This document shows, piece by piece, positions 49,791-60,540 of a stretch of 64,000 bases of DNA. The notes beneath the pieces are model-generated. The model saw nothing but the letters and a program-made list of their open reading frames with translations, searched no databases and was not told the DNA's origin. Numbering within the stretch: the stretch's first letter is position 1; every line of letters begins with the position of its first letter. The translations under genes and the position numbers were made by a program. The DNA lies in assembly GCA_009760855.2 (NCBI GenBank), contig WPIO01000126.1:186001-250000 (forward strand), read 5' to 3'. The DNA is from Cristatella mucedo. Its lineage: Eukaryota; Bryozoa; Phylactolaemata; Cristatellidae.

Positions 49791-51612
49791 ATTTAAACAG
49801 GTCACCAGTGACATAGTCCTAAAGCTCGTATCTCAATCAAAGAAGACAACAAGTCCACTAGACCCTATTCCCACTGTCCTGCTCCTACGTTGCATTGATC
49901 TGCTGCTGCCATGCATAACCAACATCATTAATATGTCATTAGCCTCAGGTCAGGTCCCAGCACCTTTCAAAAAAGCTGTAGTCAGGCCACTTCTCAAGAA
50001 AGCTACACTAGACCAAGAGAACTTAAGCAACTACCGCCCAGTCTCCCTTCTACCATTCCTATCAAAGACACTGGAACGGGTCGCGGCAGACCAGCTGAAC
50101 TCGTATATCGAAACCTCACACCTTGCTAGTAAGTTCCAGTCTGGCTTTAGAGCTAATCACTCCACAGAGTCAGCATTGCTTCGGGTATACAACGACCTAC
50201 TTAGGAATGCAGACATGGGTAGAGTGTCTCTTCTTGTTTTGCTCGATCTTTCGGCAGCTTTTGATACCATCGATCACAAAGTACTTCTAGAGCGCCTCTC
50301 ATCTCGCCTGGGCATCACTGGCACTGCTCTGCAGTGGTTCAGGTCCTATCTCAGTGGGAGACTCCAGAGTGTTGACGTGAATGGACAAAGATCATCTGAA
50401 GTACCTCTAAAATATGGAGTACCTCAGGGCTCTGTGCTAGGTCCGGTCCTTTTCACCGTTTATACTCTCCCTCTCGCTGATGTGATTGCCAAGCACAATC
50501 TAGGCTTTCACTTCTATGCGGATGACACTCAGTTGTACCTTTGCTTTGATCCCTCCCAGCCTTCGAGCACCTCAAATTCTCTCAACTCACTTGCTGCATG
50601 CATTGATGACATCCGATCATGGATGGCAGCAAATTTTCTAAAACTAAACGATGATAAAACTAACTTACTAGTTATGGGCAAACCTAGTGTTATTCAGAAA
50701 TTGGAAAGGCTGACTTTCAAAATTGGCTCTGCCAGCATATCTCCAGTTGCATCAGCTCGAAATCTAGGTGTCATATTCCAAAGCGACCTCTCGTTAGACG
50801 ACCACATCAGCTCCACAGTCAAATCAGCCTATTTTCAGCTTCATAACATTGCTAAAATTAGGGCTTGTTTAGATAAGGATACCACGTCCAAGTTGGTCCA
50901 TGCATTCGTGACATCTCGTCTCGACTTCTGCAACTCACTGCTTACTGGCCTACCAGCATGTGCGATCAGGCGATTGCAGCTGGTGCAAAACTCTGCAGCT
51001 AGGCTTGTCTGTCGTGAGCGTCGCAGTTGCCACATTACTCCACTTCTCGCCGACCTGCACTGGCTACCAGTCAAGCAAAGCATCGACTTCAAGGTTTTGT
51101 CGCTCACTTTTAGGTCTCTTCATTCTATGGCTCCAGCCTATCTTTCAGAGATACTACCCCATCAGGCAAAGCATCGTACCACTCGCTTTTCGGAATCCAA
51201 AAGTCTAGAAATACCTCGTACAAACCTTAAATCCTTTGGAGACCGTGCATTTAGCTCGTATGCTCCCACAGCCTGGAACTCCCTCCCGACCTGCATCAGA
51301 ACATCCCCTGACCTGACCACATTTAAAAGAAACTTAAAAACACACCTATTTAGGACAGCATTTAGTGGGTCCTTGTGATTCGTCCTCGATGTGCTTATGC
51401 GTGCTGACACTGTTCATGCTGCCACTAACCACATTTGCATGCTGACCCTGTGCATGTAACCCCTAACCATGTTATTCATTTTGTTTGTTTTTCAAGCATG
51501 ATTTTACTTACTATTCTATTGCGTATCACTTTGCAGCAAATGTAAAGCGCCTAGAAAGAGATTAAGTTCTCTGAGGGCGCTTTATCAAGTGCAATATTAT
51601 TATTATTATTAT
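49791..51612 (+). mobile_element. LINE A (L2-like) with an intact reverse-transcriptase ORF, inserted in SINE B
   Basis: An uninterrupted 481-codon frame at 49933-51378 encodes the reverse transcriptase of an L2-like non-LTR retrotransposon. NYRPVSLLP lies at residues 33-41, LLVLLDLSAAFDT (first catalytic Asp) at 100-112, GVPQGSVLGP at 162-171 and FYADDTQLYLCF (catalytic Asp pair) at 194-205. The C-terminal LVQNSAARLVCRERRSCHIT and HLFRTAFSGSL end is typical of the clade. A 3' UTR and the tail aagcgcctagaaagagatta end in (ATT)n at about 51596-51612. The endonuclease is absent, so it is 5' truncated and could not move by itself. Being frameshift-free, it is the youngest LINE A in the window. 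Confidence 0.93.
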
Positions 51613-51655
51613 AAGGCTCTTCTGCCGCTATACAAAAAGAGGCTGTTAAATCAGC
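51613..51655 (+). mobile_element. SINE B, right part (split by LINE A)
   Basis: 'aaggctcttctgccgctata' and caaaaagaggctgtt match the end of the intact SINE B at 41.4 kb. AAGGCT (49785-49790) is repeated here at 51613-51618, consistent with a target-site duplication. Confidence 0.88.
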
Positions 51656-51713
51656 TTGTATTTATTTGCACCAAAGTGACCCATCGACCTTCCCTCAGTA
51701 GCCACACACACAG

Positions 51714-52184
51714 CCTTTTTCTGGTGGCTACCGGGCTTGGGGCGAAAGAAGCTTTCGGTCCCAGAGAGCGGTTCAAAGGGCAAGGCTTGTCGAAGGCGGT
51801 GCACCTTCGACGAGCGGACTTTAAGTATTTCCAGAGAGACAACCCGCACAATTTATTTGTAGGTGGGAGTAGAAAGGAGGCTAGAGGCAGGCGTGCATTC
51901 TTCGTGCGCGCTTAGGTGTACTTACAGATGGGCCATCGTCATATGACTTGTGGAAGAGATCGTATTTGTTTGAGCTCGTCAAAAATGGACGATTCTATCT
52001 GGTCAGGTTTAAAGGAGCAACCCGAGGCTTTTCAAAACAAATGTTCGAGCGTATCTTTTTTCCTCCGTCTGCCGAGCGAGGCTTCGCCGCCGCAGCGAGG
52101 AACTCCTGCTTCACAGAGCTAAACGCTTTCCAAAACTTTCTAAAGAACAGCAAAGAAAAGTTAAGGCGAACTAATATAATGTAA
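51714..52184 (+). CDS. Last two exons of an unidentified protein-coding gene
   Basis: Exon 51714-51862 (AG before, GTGGGA after) and exon 51928-52184 (TTACAG before) join in phase 1 across a 65-bp intron. The joined frame has GFRERF-like charged residues (KEAFGPRERFKGQGLSKAVH, LRRADFKYFQRDN), then SYDLWKRSYLFELVKNGRFY, LVRFKGATRGFSKQMFERIF, a Phe/Asn/Lys-rich tail and TAA at 52182-52184. Coding is supported by the phase match, the even composition and a nearby AATAAA. No family is recognised. The upstream exons were not found; the SINE/LINE complex at 49.67-51.66 kb is then in an upstream intron or the 5' flank. Confidence 0.6.
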
Positions 52185-52216
52185 AATTGTAAAAATTAAA
52201 ATTATGACCACGTCAA

Positions 52217-52222
52217 AATAAA
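52217..52222 (+). terminator. Polyadenylation signal AATAAA
   Basis: It lies 33 bases after the TAA of the preceding two-exon gene and is followed by GT-rich 'gtgagaattttct', a usual arrangement for transcript 3' ends. Confidence 0.55.
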
Positions 52223-54080
52223 GTAAGAGCTCATGTGAGAATTTTCTTAGCGGTGCCACGAAACTTAGCCATAATACGCAAAACCTCGTCACACCCTTGG
52301 TCCGCCGAGTTTCTCAGTAACGACGTTCGTCCGGTCCACGCTGTGCCTCCGCCTTGTCCGCGAGAGTCGCCTAGCGGAGGCATCAATGAGGTCACCTGGG
52401 GGGGGGGCGGTCACAGGGGCAAGCCAGAAACCGTGCACAAGAGCGCTCACAAGAGGAGCCTGCCTGCGTTGGCGCATAATTTGTCCATGCGCTGCCTGCG
52501 CCTTACCTTCACGGACACCCATTTCTTGCTTCCATTCATAGCAAAAACGGTGCCGCGAAAAATACGCTATTCTTAAACGCATATAGTATGCTCTTCTTTG
52601 CAATAGCTATAACAAAAGAAAGCAGCGTATCCATAAGCTACTAGTCAGTCTGCAGTCACGTGCGATCAAGCGCTACGATTAGGTGTCTCGAGTAGCCCCC
52701 GGTCCACGGCGATCCAGCATAAATACAATCTGGTAATGAGCTATTATTACTAGGGCAGTTTTTAGATTGAGTGTTTCAAATTCCGCGCCATTCCGCTTAT
52801 TATTTCCCGAAAGGCGACCGACGAGCTGTGGCTCAGTCGCGGACCGCGCAGAGAGCGGCGTCTGCTCCGCAGCCCGCGCGTCGGAACGTTGCATGCGGCG
52901 GCGCGCTGCAGTCCGAGAGCACCTAGTAGGCCGAACGCTGCTTGAGAATTTGGAAGATTCAAGCTCAGCGTGGCGTCGGTTAATACGGATTCGTTGCTGG
53001 GCGTTCACTCCGCCGAGCAGCTTCGGGCTCGATCGATGCGCTCGTGGATCCTGCGCTCGTGGATTTGCACTCGCACAAGTCTCGCCATCGCTGCTATTTC
53101 TGACGCACTTTTAGTCACGCCGTCCGTCTCGCATGCGTCGCGCATGCAGCGGAATACCAACGGCTTTGCGCGAGTGAAGCTTTCGCGATGCCCACCCAGT
53201 AAGTGTTTCGTGCTTCTGGAAGAGTTTCTAGGGGTCACTCATGCAATAGTAGAAAGTCCGACCTTAAAAGACATTGGATTCATAGCCTTTGGTCGTTTTC
53301 TAGGCCCAGTGCTGCTCAATCTTCGTTGCAGTGACGCGGCACCGTTTAAAGTCGCTAGCAGGAAAAGAAGTTCAAACCTGGGCACACACGTCTGAGCTTC
53401 TCAGCCAGCTTTCATTTATAAAATTACACTAGCTAGAAGTTAATAACAATACTAAGTCTTTTATGAAGCGCCCTAATAGAACCCTAATAGAAATATAATA
53501 CAAATAAGAAAGTTTCCATCCAGGCGCTCAGCAAATCGTTGCAAGAGAAGCAATAAACCAAGAGTTAGTTGCGAGCAAGCTACCGTGCATAGACAAGCAT
53601 GTAAAAGTACGCAAGAAGACACTCTGGGCCACTGGTTAACGGGATACCTGGTTAGTCGCATGCACGGAATCATGCGCAGGTAAGCATGGCACCGCAGAAG
53701 CATTTCAGTAAGCCATGGCTACGGCGTCCCGATCGAATGACGGAAGGTGGACGCCGAAACAATGATATTAATAATTATTATAGGTAGTTTGCTTATTGCA
53801 ATAAGAGGACAGGTATCCATTCAGACGCTCTACATCTATCCGGAAGAGAACTTATGTAGAGGTTTAATAGCGGGTATTTGGAGGTCAATTCTAAACAGGT
53901 CATGTAACTTCAGAACCAGTGCATCTTGTACCGCATTAACAGACGCTCAACAACTGTCTCTATCGCGCGATTCAAGAGGGTGCTGTTGTTTTAAAAATAC
54001 CTTTCCAGCCACGAGTGCGGCGGCATTATGGAATTAAACGCTGCCCATAATAGGCAGTAAAAGTGTAGCTAAAAGGATAA
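52223..54080. other. Unassigned sequence
   Basis: A plus frame of 141 codons at 52970-53395 shows no domain or clear splice sites. 53.4-54.08 kb becomes AT-rich. Nothing else is recognised. Confidence 0.35.
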
Positions 54081-54159
54081 TCGGACAAAAACACGCACGA
54101 CAAGAGTTCGCGCCGACTAAAACGCGCAGCAAAAAAGCGCGCCGACAAAAGCGCGCGTA
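54081..54159 (+). repeat. GACAAAAGCGCG-type short tandem array (left, direct)
   Basis: Five imperfect 14-16-bp units: gacaaaaacacgcac, gacaagagttcgcgcc, gactaaaacgcgcagc, aaaaaagcgcgcc and gacaaaagcgcgcg. AT-rich sequence follows. The same motif is found inverted at 57.66-57.73 kb. Confidence 0.8.
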
Positions 54160-54599
54160 AAATAATTGAAGAAATGCTGGACTAAATGGATATTCATGGA
54201 AAAAATAAAAACATAGCATAACTCACATCACTTTATAGTCTATGCCAGCTTTTAAATATATTATGAAACGGTACAGTTATATATAAAGAGTTAACATAGC
54301 CTAATAATGTTAGCCTATTTTAATTGAAGGCTCAGGTCATGTACGATCCCTTGAAGGTAATCTCTAACTAGGAACACTTGAAGGTAGATTGTTGATGTTT
54401 CAAGCGCAAATATTCGGTTTCCAAGACAAACTGTGATACACTGCCAAGCAGTTGTCATTTTCACAATTATAGCTAGAACGGCTCAGTTTTATTCTAAATT
54501 CTACAGGGTGGTGTTATAGATTTACAAGCAACATGTCATGCAGTTGGGCTTAAGCGTCCTTATTCTATAGCCCCAAACGGCCCGGGTCAGTCAGAATAT
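54160..54599. other. AT-rich sequence between the left array and LINE A
   Basis: No gene. It may be the internal part of the DNA element suggested by the inverted arrays. Confidence 0.35.
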
Positions 54600-57483
54600 T
54601 TACAAATTCGATTCCACAATGAGCATCCTGAAACTGGTTTCAGCTGGCACGCTCGACGAGTTTGCACCTCTTACCAATACACTGTGCGACCTCGCTCCAA
54701 AGGCTTATGGTTTACCGCAGACATTAAACTAGCCAGGTCTACTGAGCGTAAGCTTGAAAAAACATAAAGATCATGACTGACTGTCCATCGATAGGCATGC
54801 GAGGATTATCGTTGATCGTACCAGTCGATCCTAGCAAAGACCAAGTCTATTTTCTATAGAAACATTGTTGAACCACAGATGCGCACTCCAAAAATGCTGA
54901 TATCGACGATCAACCATCTCTTAAAGCACTCCCAGGTTAGCTCCTTACCTAGCGATTCTTGTGATGATCTAGCTGATCGCTTCTCTAGCTTCTTTGTCAA
55001 TTAAACTGACAAGATCAGGTAGTCCATCCCTAGAGTAACAGCATCCTCCTAGAATCCGGTCCCTCAATTCCATGCAGCACCTCAATGTTTGCATTCGAGG
55101 AGGCCACTAGTGACCTCGTCATTGAGTTCATATCCCAATCAAAGATGCCGACTAGTTCGCTAAGCCCTATCCCCACTGTCCTTCTTCTGCGATGCATAGA
55201 TCTGTTGCTGTAGTCGGGCCACTAACTGAGAATACAACACAAGACCAAGAGAACTTGAGCAACTTCCGCTCAGTCTCCTTCTCAGTAATCCGTCCAGTTC
55301 CAATCAAAGTCACTGGAACGAGTTGTGGCAGACCAGCTGAACTCATATATGGAAACGTCAAATCTTACTAGTAAGTTTCAGCCTGGTTTTAGAGCTAATC
55401 ATTCCACAGAATCGGCACTGCTTCGGGTGTATAACGAGCTACTTAAGAATGCAGATTTAGGTAGAGTATTTCTGCTTGTTTTGCTCGATGTTTCGGCAGC
55501 TTTTGATGTATCGATCACCAAGTCCTTCTTGAGCACCTCTCGTCTCGTCTGGGCATCACTGGCACTGCACTGCAATGGTTCAGGTACTATTTCAGTGAGG
55601 GACTGCAGAGTATTGATATGAATGGACAAAGAGCATCCGAGAAACCGTAGAAGTATAGAGTATATCAGGGCTCTGTGCTTGGTCCGGGTTTTTTCGCGGT
55701 TTATACACGGTCCCTATCGCCGATGCGATAAGCGAGGCACAATCTAGGCTTTCACTTGTGCGCAGTTGACACTCAGTTGTAGCTCTGCTTTTATCCATCC
55801 CAGCCCTCGAGCGAGTCAAATTCTCTCAACTCCCTTGCTGCATGTATTGATGACATCTGCACATGGATGCCAGCAAGCTTTCTTAAATTGAATGATGATA
55901 AAAAATCAACTTACAAGTTATGGAAAAACCACTTGTGATTCAGAAATAGAAAATCTATCGCTCAAAAAAATCGGCTCTGGCAGCATATTTCCCGTTGAAT
56001 CTGCGAGAAATGGAGTTGTCCTGTTCCCAGTTGACCTTTCATTAGACGACCAGATCAGCTCCACATTTAAGTCTGCCTACTTTCAACTACATAACATTTC
56101 TCGAATATGGGGTTGCTTAGACATGGATACTACATCCAAATCGGTCCATCATTTGTGAGATTCCGTCTCGACTTCTGTAGCTCACTGCCTGCTGGTCCAC
56201 CGGCCTGTTCAATCAGGCGTTTACAGTTGGTACAAAACTTTATAGCCAAGCGTGAGCGTCGCAGTTGCGACATCCTACCACTTCTCTCCTACCTGCACTG
56301 GCTCCTAGACAAGCAGCATACTGACTTCAAGTTTCTGTCACTCACTTTTAGGTCCCTTAATTCTTTGACTCCAGCTTACCTATCGTAATTACTCACTCCC
56401 CCCCCCGGGCCAAAATCGTACAACTGGCTGTTCTGATTCGAATCGTTTAGTCATACCTCGTACGAACCTAAAAAATGTGTAGACCGCGCCGCCTTTAGTT
56501 CGTACGATCCCAAAACCTGGAACTCATTTTCGACTGGCATAAGGAAACCCTTGACGATATTTAAAAAGAAGCTAAAACGCATCTCTTTATCACGGCATTT
56601 AGTGGGTCCATGCTAAAGTCCTTTAAGTGCTTGTGCGTGCTGACAATGTGCATCAGAGCCCTTTACTGGATGCCCATACCCATAGCCATACCCATATAGA
56701 AACCCATATCTATGGGTACTGAGTGAGGGGGGGGGGTAACGTCTGCCATCTCGCGGGTGGACGTGGGTGGGTATTGGCTTGCCTTATAAAGATCCGACTT
56801 AAAGTGCCTTTAGGAGTTCAAACGCCCGAGTCTGTCCGCAGATCTTGCGGAGTCAACGGCCGAGTTTTTCGCGGAGTTTTCGGCCGAGTTTCGATCGGGT
56901 CCTCAATATTCGGGCGTCAGCATCGGGATCGGGACTAGGGGCTTTCAAAGTTCAAATCGAAATTGCCAAATACCTCCGACTCACGATGAACGACAAGGCC
57001 ACCACGATCCAGAACGAGCTGAACAACAATCAGGCTGATGGCGAGACGCCTTCTAATCTGATCCGAGACAACGCCTCTGGCAAGAACAAGGCGATCTGGT
57101 GTGCGTGTGGGTATAGGTATGGTTCTTGGTATGGGAGTCGGTATAGATATGGGTAGAGGTATGGACATGAATATGGCTATGGGTATGAGTTGTCCGGCGA
57201 CCGAACGTGGGCGATGGGTGGGCGAGGGTGGACAGGGCCGGCGTACTTTAGCAGCGGTTGCCCATGGATGCTCGTCCAAATGGAGTCTGAGGTCTCTGCT
57301 ATGCAGACTGCCACTAACCACATTTGTACGATGACCCTAAGCATGTCACCACTAACCATGCTATGCTTGTTGACATTGAGCATGATACAATTAATCGTTT
57401 GATAATGCTTCCTTTGCAGCAAATGCCAAGTGTCTGAAAAGAGATGGGGTTTTCTGAGGGCGCTAAACAAATATGTTATTACC
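54600..57483 (+). mobile_element. LINE A, decayed, interrupted in its 3' UTR
   Basis: It carries more 5' sequence than the other copies: linker codons (ADIKLARSTERKL) near 54.7 kb and the pre-RT region 55.1-55.3 kb matching 49.8-50.0 kb. The RT follows in broken frames (FQPGFRANHSTESALLRVYN at 55.4 kb, LLDVSAAFDV at 55.5 kb) and then the C-terminus at 56.2 kb. The 3' UTR is cut at about 56653 and continues at about 57301 ('ccactaaccacatttgtacg'), ending 'gagggcgctaaacaaatatg' and a degraded ATT. Many stops. Confidence 0.82.
56654..57300. mobile_element. 0.65-kb insert in the LINE A 3' UTR with TATA box, short ORF and inverted minisatellites
   Basis: The left end has 'cccatacccatagccatacc' repeats (56674-56715). 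The right part has GGTATGG-type repeats (57110-57190), which are the reverse complement of the left motif. Between them TATAAA lies at 56785-56790, and an ATG at 56986 starts MNDKATTIQNELNNNQADGE, open to 57156. This looks like a promoter and first exon carried inside a small inverted-repeat element. The product is not recognised. Confidence 0.6.
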
Positions 57484-57661
57484 TGCCGGATGCAGAGCTG
57501 ACATTATGTAATGCATGCCGAAACTGGATGTACTGCTACTACTTTCACACCAGCACTGCAATGCAATGGTTGTTTCCTGTTAGTAAAATAATAATTTATT
57601 TTAAAGATAACCAACCACTAAATCAATTAAATCATATATTTGGAAAAATTAATATTATAGT
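57484..57661. other. AT-rich sequence before the right array
   Basis: No feature. It is similar in composition to 54160-54599. Confidence 0.35.
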
Positions 57662-57734
57662 TTCGCGCTTTTGTCAAGTGCGAATTTGTCGGGATTGCTA
57701 GCATTTTGCGCTTTTGTCCTGCGCGCTTTGTCGG
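57662..57734 (-). repeat. GACAAAAGCGCG-type short array (right, inverted)
   Basis: On the minus strand: gacaaagcgcgcag, gacaaaagcgcaaaa, gacaaattcgcactt and gacaaaagcgcgaaa. This is the inverted counterpart of the array at 54081-54159. Confidence 0.78.
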
Positions 57735-57759
57735 GGTGCCAAGGAGGAGACCTGACTTT

Positions 57760-57853
57760 CTCATATAGGGGTAGGGGCAAGACCCGCGAGGTTTTTATGT
57801 CAGGAGAGGGCAAGACCCGCAAGATTCTCACGTAGGGGGCAAAACGACCCGTG
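57760..57853 (+). repeat. Imperfect tandem repeat, about 32 bp, three partial copies
   Basis: Copies start with GGGGCAAGACCCGCGAGG, then AGGGCAAGACCCGCAAG, then GGGGGCAAAACGACCCG. Confidence 0.7.
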
Positions 57854-58042
57854 TAAGTAAAACAAATTACAGCGCACATCTGTAGTGTTTATCCGACACG
57901 AACTCGGTGGTTTCTCGTCCATGGAAGTAGGACATAGTTGGTGGCTATCGGGGGCGCGGAGGGGCGTGGGAATAGTAGGTGGCCAGGTCGCTGTCCCGCT
58001 ATAACCGGAGGTGGGTGGGAATGCTAATGCCCCTCTGCTTTG

Positions 58043-58050
58043 TATATAAA
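58043..58050 (+). promoter_or_regulatory. TATA-box-like TATATAAA
   Basis: A TATA box in GC-rich sequence at the junction with the AT-rich right-hand region, followed about 25 bases later by a pyrimidine-rich 'tttagtttttccagccac'. A promoter role is inferred only. Confidence 0.3.
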
Positions 58051-58450
58051 TGCTCATCCTGGAGCAATTTAGTTTTTCCAGCCACCGGGCTCACTTCTCT
58101 CGCTCTCTGGTTTTCAAAAATAAACCGCTCCAGAAGTGGCATTTATATGCAACACTAAGTTTGTCAACAATACATATTTTCTCCAATTCATTTCAATTAA
58201 AGATTTTTTATCATTACTACAGTGGCAATCCACTCCACAAAAGGGAACTCTTTTTTTACTACAGTAAGATGACTTATGTAAGCGTTTCGTGTTTAAGTTA
58301 GCTACAATTTTCATTTGATTTATTTTTATAATGTATGTTGGAAATGTCAAATCTGGGATTGAGATATACTAATCAAAGGTATGACGAAACTTTTCAGATA
58401 ATTCTAAAATAAGGGTGTGTTCAAATAATTAATGTAATGGATTTATTTAG

Positions 58451-58600
58451 TAATATAAATATTTTGTTTTAAATGTAAGAGAACTTACAAGAAAATAAAA
58501 GATTGTTAACTGAGCGGTTGTCCATCATGTAAAAAAATTATTCGTAAATTTAAGTTTGGTATTTTTTACAGTTTATTAATGTTTGTATAACTTTGGGAGT
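58451..58600 (+). pseudogene. Zinc-ribbon-like fragment A
   Basis: The plus frame reads IFCFKCKRTYKKIKDC, a stop, then LSGCPSCKKIIRKFKFG. Two CxxC pairs (CFKC, CPSC) have zinc-ribbon spacing. It is homologous to fragment B at 60.55 kb. An in-frame TAA interrupts it. Similar small zinc-ribbon proteins are known in Polinton-like and viral elements, but identity is not proven. Confidence 0.45.
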
Positions 58601-58879
58601 TACCTTAGTCAGCACTTTTGATACTACTTTTTCTAATTTAGCTTACGTTGTAACTATTTGGTGGTGCATCCACTATGCTCTTATCTCTTGAATGTGTACT
58701 ATCTCAAATCGGCAAAAGGAAAGGTTGGCAAAAGGAAAAGTCAATAGTAATATAAAATTCCAAGTTGATTTCTAAAATAGCCGACGCTTTATCAGAGGAG
58801 ATTGTTACTAGAGATGAATTTAAGGATATTGTAAGAGTGATAATATTAGCAACTCTCCAAAAAAACCAACAACTACTGC

Positions 58880-59185
58880 TTGATAGTTGGTAATTCTTCC
58901 CCAGCGTAAATTCTTTTTGCATCAATTACAAAATATCTAATAGGCTGATCTTTCATCATGATTACTCTAATTATCTTACCTTAGTCAAAATCCATAATGG
59001 ATCAGTAGTTCTTCTTTTTTCATTGTCTCCCTCACCAGCTTCTAGTTAGCATCTAACAAATGCTCCGATCTCAAATGATTTCTCATCTGTTCCAACCTTT
59101 CTTTAGTATTTTGATTTTTCATTTTTGTCGTTTTTCTTTTTATCGTCTTAGCTAGTTCTTCTCCTGTTGCTCTAGTTATATTATT
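58880..59185 (-). pseudogene. rve integrase relic, C-terminal part
   Basis: The minus strand has coherent but broken frames: NITRATGEELAKTIKRK, then RRTTDPLWILTKVR, then DQPIRYFVIDAKRIYAGEEL. The 'TxxTGxxxxxAIK' and 'RRxTDPxW' patterns are typical of the C-terminal region of rve integrases of the Polinton/Maverick kind. Stops and frameshifts separate the pieces. The 5' continuation lies beyond the mariner-like insert, at 59996-60480. Confidence 0.7.
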
Positions 59186-59191
59186 ATTCAG

Positions 59192-59990
59192 GTATAGTGA
59201 TACCTTGACTTACGAGTGTCCCAACTTTTACCTCAAGTTTTTCGAGATATGAGCTTCCTCTCGGCCGATTTTTTGCTTTGAGTTGAGAGCTTAAATTCTG
59301 GTTACGAGCCCACTTCGGATATCACACCGCTAGTTGCCGCAGCGTATGTGCCACATTTTTTTTATTTTAAGCCGTTGCAACGGAATTGCTATCACGTATA
59401 CGAGTGCGAGTGGGTGTGTCAGCGACGCAAGCAAGATGGTGCAGGGAGAAACTGCATGGGATTACTCAGGCCAGTAAGGGGAGGGCAGCGAAAGACGATC
59501 CGCTGCAAAACGCTGCCTAAAGACTTGGGTGTGACGTCAAGCTGGGCCCGGTAGTTCGCGGCCATATAAACGAGCTGTCGTGGTGCTTGAACGCATAAGA
59601 TTGCCAGACTCAGGTTTGGAATTTGGCTACGGCAGGAACAGCTAAGTCCGTACAGTACTTTAGTTAGGCAGTACCATCGTGTGAGAATTCCTCACGTAGC
59701 TGATAACAATCTACCCGTTCGCATAGAAGCCCAGCTGTTTGTCATAATCTATTAAAATTCGTTTATTGGAATACATTCTACTAAATTATGTTTAAAACAT
59801 ATTCTTTATTTGTAAGTATATTTTTAAAACATCTGGAAAAAAAATCGCGGTGTTTTTGTGGGTCCAAAACGGATTAATGGCATTTCAATTCGTTTTAATG
59901 GGGAAAATTAATTTGACATGCGAGTAATTCGAGTTACGAGCTCCGTCACGGGAAATAAACTTGTAAGCTAAGGTACCACAGCAATCTAGT
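59192..59990. mobile_element. Mariner/Tigger-like non-autonomous DNA transposon
   Basis: The ends are inverted: 'agtgataccttgacttacga' on the left, and on the minus strand from the right 'tgtggtaccttagcttacaa'. Both ends are followed by sequence of the type 'gagttacgagctccgtcacg' and 'aattaatttgacatgcgagt'. The 'GGTACCTTGACTTACGAG' start is known from Tc1/mariner-group elements. There is no transposase ORF. It sits inside the integrase relic. The target duplication is unclear. Confidence 0.7.
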
Positions 59991-59995
59991 ATTTT

Positions 59996-60480
59996 TGGTT
60001 GGTTTTCTATCCCTTCTCAGTTTTTACTGTGATCTCCTTTACTTATTCTCTCTAATTCTTTTTCAAATTGAGCTATTAATGCTCTTTCTGCTTTAGTGCG
60101 ATTCATTCTCTCAACTAGTGCAACGCTTGTTTTGCTAGTCACTTCGATCACATGCCTTCCGCGTCTTTCCATTTCTATCTAGAGTTCACCTTCAAACTCC
60201 GATCCAGGTTCTACAATTATTTTATTTGGCCACTCTAAGGAACCTTTTGAGTGAATATAAAAAATTATTGTTCACGGCTACTTTTGTAATGACTTGCTTT
60301 TCAATGCTCTTGAGTCTTTATATCTACTAGCACTACATTAATCTCATTTAATGCTTATTTATAACCAATACCAGTTAGCAAATAAAATATGTCCACTTGA
60401 TGGCTTTCATGAGGTACTATTCCATTAAAGAACCCGCTAGGAAAGTATTTCGGACCTGGCTTAAAAACTTGGCTTGTGTC
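59996..60480 (-). pseudogene. rve (DDE) integrase relic, catalytic core
   Basis: The minus strand, in broken frames, reads HESHQVDIFYLLTG (first catalytic Asp), NKIIVEPGSEFEGEL (D-x-GxEF region, with Glu in the usual Asp place) and VALVERMNRTKAERALIAQF (third catalytic Glu, ERxNRT). The spacing and motif order fit retrovirus-like integrases of Polinton/Maverick or related elements. Several in-frame stops and an altered second acidic residue show it is inactive. The plus frame at 60397-60750 is a shadow over its upstream end. Confidence 0.72.
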
Positions 60481-60540
60481 CAAATTTTGATCGTACTAAC
60501 CTTCGTTCTCTCGCTCTCTCTCTCTTTCAAAGTTAAGAAT

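Noticed and set aside
49933-51378. LINE A reverse transcriptase as a domesticated host gene
   Set aside because: It has a typical (ATT)n end, 3' UTR, target duplication and many relatives in the window, so it is a transposon copy.
56935-57321. Ile-Pro repeat frame on the minus strand
   Set aside because: Translation of the CATACC-type minisatellite in the insert.
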